Source: Trichuris trichiura (taxonomy: Eukaryota > Nematoda > Enoplea > Trichinellida > Trichuridae). Taken from it: a stretch of 64,000 bases of DNA. The notes under the pieces are model-generated. The model did no database searches and had not been told where the DNA came from. It worked only from the letters and a program-made list of their open reading frames with translations. The stretch lies in assembly GCA_037903355.1 (NCBI GenBank), contig JBAJFE010000025.1:1054001-1118000 (forward strand), in the 5' to 3' direction. The translations under genes and the position numbers were made by a program. Below are positions 63,501-64,000 of the stretch, in pieces; position 1 is the stretch's first letter; every line of letters begins with the position of its first letter.

Positions 63501-64000
63501 GGTCATTCGATCCCGCCTGATCGATTCGGAAAATTACTCACCGCCGCTAATGATTGTGACACCGTTTCGTTGCTTATTCCAATGTGGGCAGGTGGAAGAT
63601 GATTTTTTTCCTTTATCCATCCCAAACCAGTTCATGAGCAACTCTACTACATTGATACAAACTTTAGTTTTTCGTACACTCTAAGTTGCACTCTTTATAA
63701 ATAATGCAGGATTAAGCAGCTTTTTGTTCCACTTTCGTGTCAGCGTTTAGCAAAGATAAAATAATAGGCATTAGCGAAGTCAATGTCCAATAAGTCAATA
63801 GTTTAGTGTTTTATTTCCGGAAAAATGTATTGTTACGTACATCTTACTTAACAGTAGTCGCACCTTGCAGGAGGTAGACTTTCTTTTTGACGGATCACGT
63901 CCCGTGCATTTGTCTTCATTCTATTGTAATTGTAACGCTGCCGTCGGCCAAAAAGTCTTCATTCGCCTAATGATCACCAGCGTAGGTTTCCTACCGTACT
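63501..64000 (+). CDS. possible N-terminal exons of a CDC45-like protein (cut by edge)
   Basis: Two plus-strand exon candidates. 63501-63591, after a TTTGTAG acceptor, contains GKLLTAANDCDTVSLLIPMW, which parallels [20 protein letters not shown] in human CDC45. 63872-64000, after CCTTGCAG, contains FLFDGSRPVHLSSFYCN, which parallels FFVCDTHRPVNVVNVYND in the same protein. CDC45 is the replication-fork helicase component of the CMG complex. The two exons do not join directly in phase, and the roughly 40 residues that separate these blocks in CDC45 were not found between them. The order and spacing agree with CDC45, but the similarity is short, so the name is a hypothesis only. Confidence 0.3.

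Overview
This window is nuclear DNA from a small-genome invertebrate, most likely a nematode. Coding exons are short and separated by many introns of about 45-65 bases ending in (T)nCAG or TTTAG. The best-preserved proteins closely resemble nematode or general metazoan orthologues: an EGL-30 type G alpha q, and a DLK-1 kinase that keeps the C-terminal SDGLSD peptide known from C. elegans DLK-1 and MAP3K13. Short runs of the nematode telomere unit TTAGGC also occur near the right end. The very compact introns and overall look would suit a clade I worm (Trichuris/Trichinella-like), but that placement is inference. There is no bacterial or viral sequence, no CRISPR array, and no tRNA or rRNA gene that I could recognise by eye.

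Layout, left to right. 1-5.0 kb: no supportable gene. 5.0-8.8 kb (+): zeta/iota-type diacylglycerol kinase, 12 exons recovered. 9.1-9.9 kb (-): small secreted protein, unrecognised. 10.7-11.9 kb (-): pyridoxal kinase lacking its first exon(s). 14.7-16.5 kb (-): UBXN1/SAKS1-type UBA-UBX protein. 17.5-18.0 kb (-): tentative unrecognised gene. 19.5-25.6 kb (+): DLK-1, with a complete 9-exon frame of 970 codons. 26.1-27.3 kb and 28.0-29.1 kb (-): two small unrecognised genes. 31.1-38.6 kb (+): SARA/endofin-type FYVE protein, 20 exons. 41.2-42.8 kb (+): EGL-30 G alpha q, 8 exons. 43-48 kb: low-complexity DNA with no confirmed gene. 48.1-51.3 kb (-): macoilin. 51.2-52.2 kb: ambiguous coding signal on both strands. 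53.7-60.4 kb (+): strumpellin (WASHC5). 60.9-61.9 kb: a fold-back repeat. 63.5-64.0 kb: possible start of another gene cut by the window edge.

Functionally, several neighbours belong to neuronal signalling or endosomal traffic. G alpha q and diacylglycerol kinase sit on opposite sides of diacylglycerol signalling. DLK-1 and macoilin act in axons and neurons. SARA binds PI3P on early endosomes, and the WASH complex member strumpellin works there too. These genes are on both strands with hundreds to thousands of bases between them, so nothing suggests an operon, and the shared themes may be coincidence.

The most unusual sequence-level observations are three GC-AG introns, each supported by protein continuity; a splice junction in strumpellin that does not fit GT-AG or GC-AG rules in frame; paired perfect CRE palindromes in a gene-free stretch; and the fold-back element carrying telomere-like units. 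I did not find a clearly new biological system.
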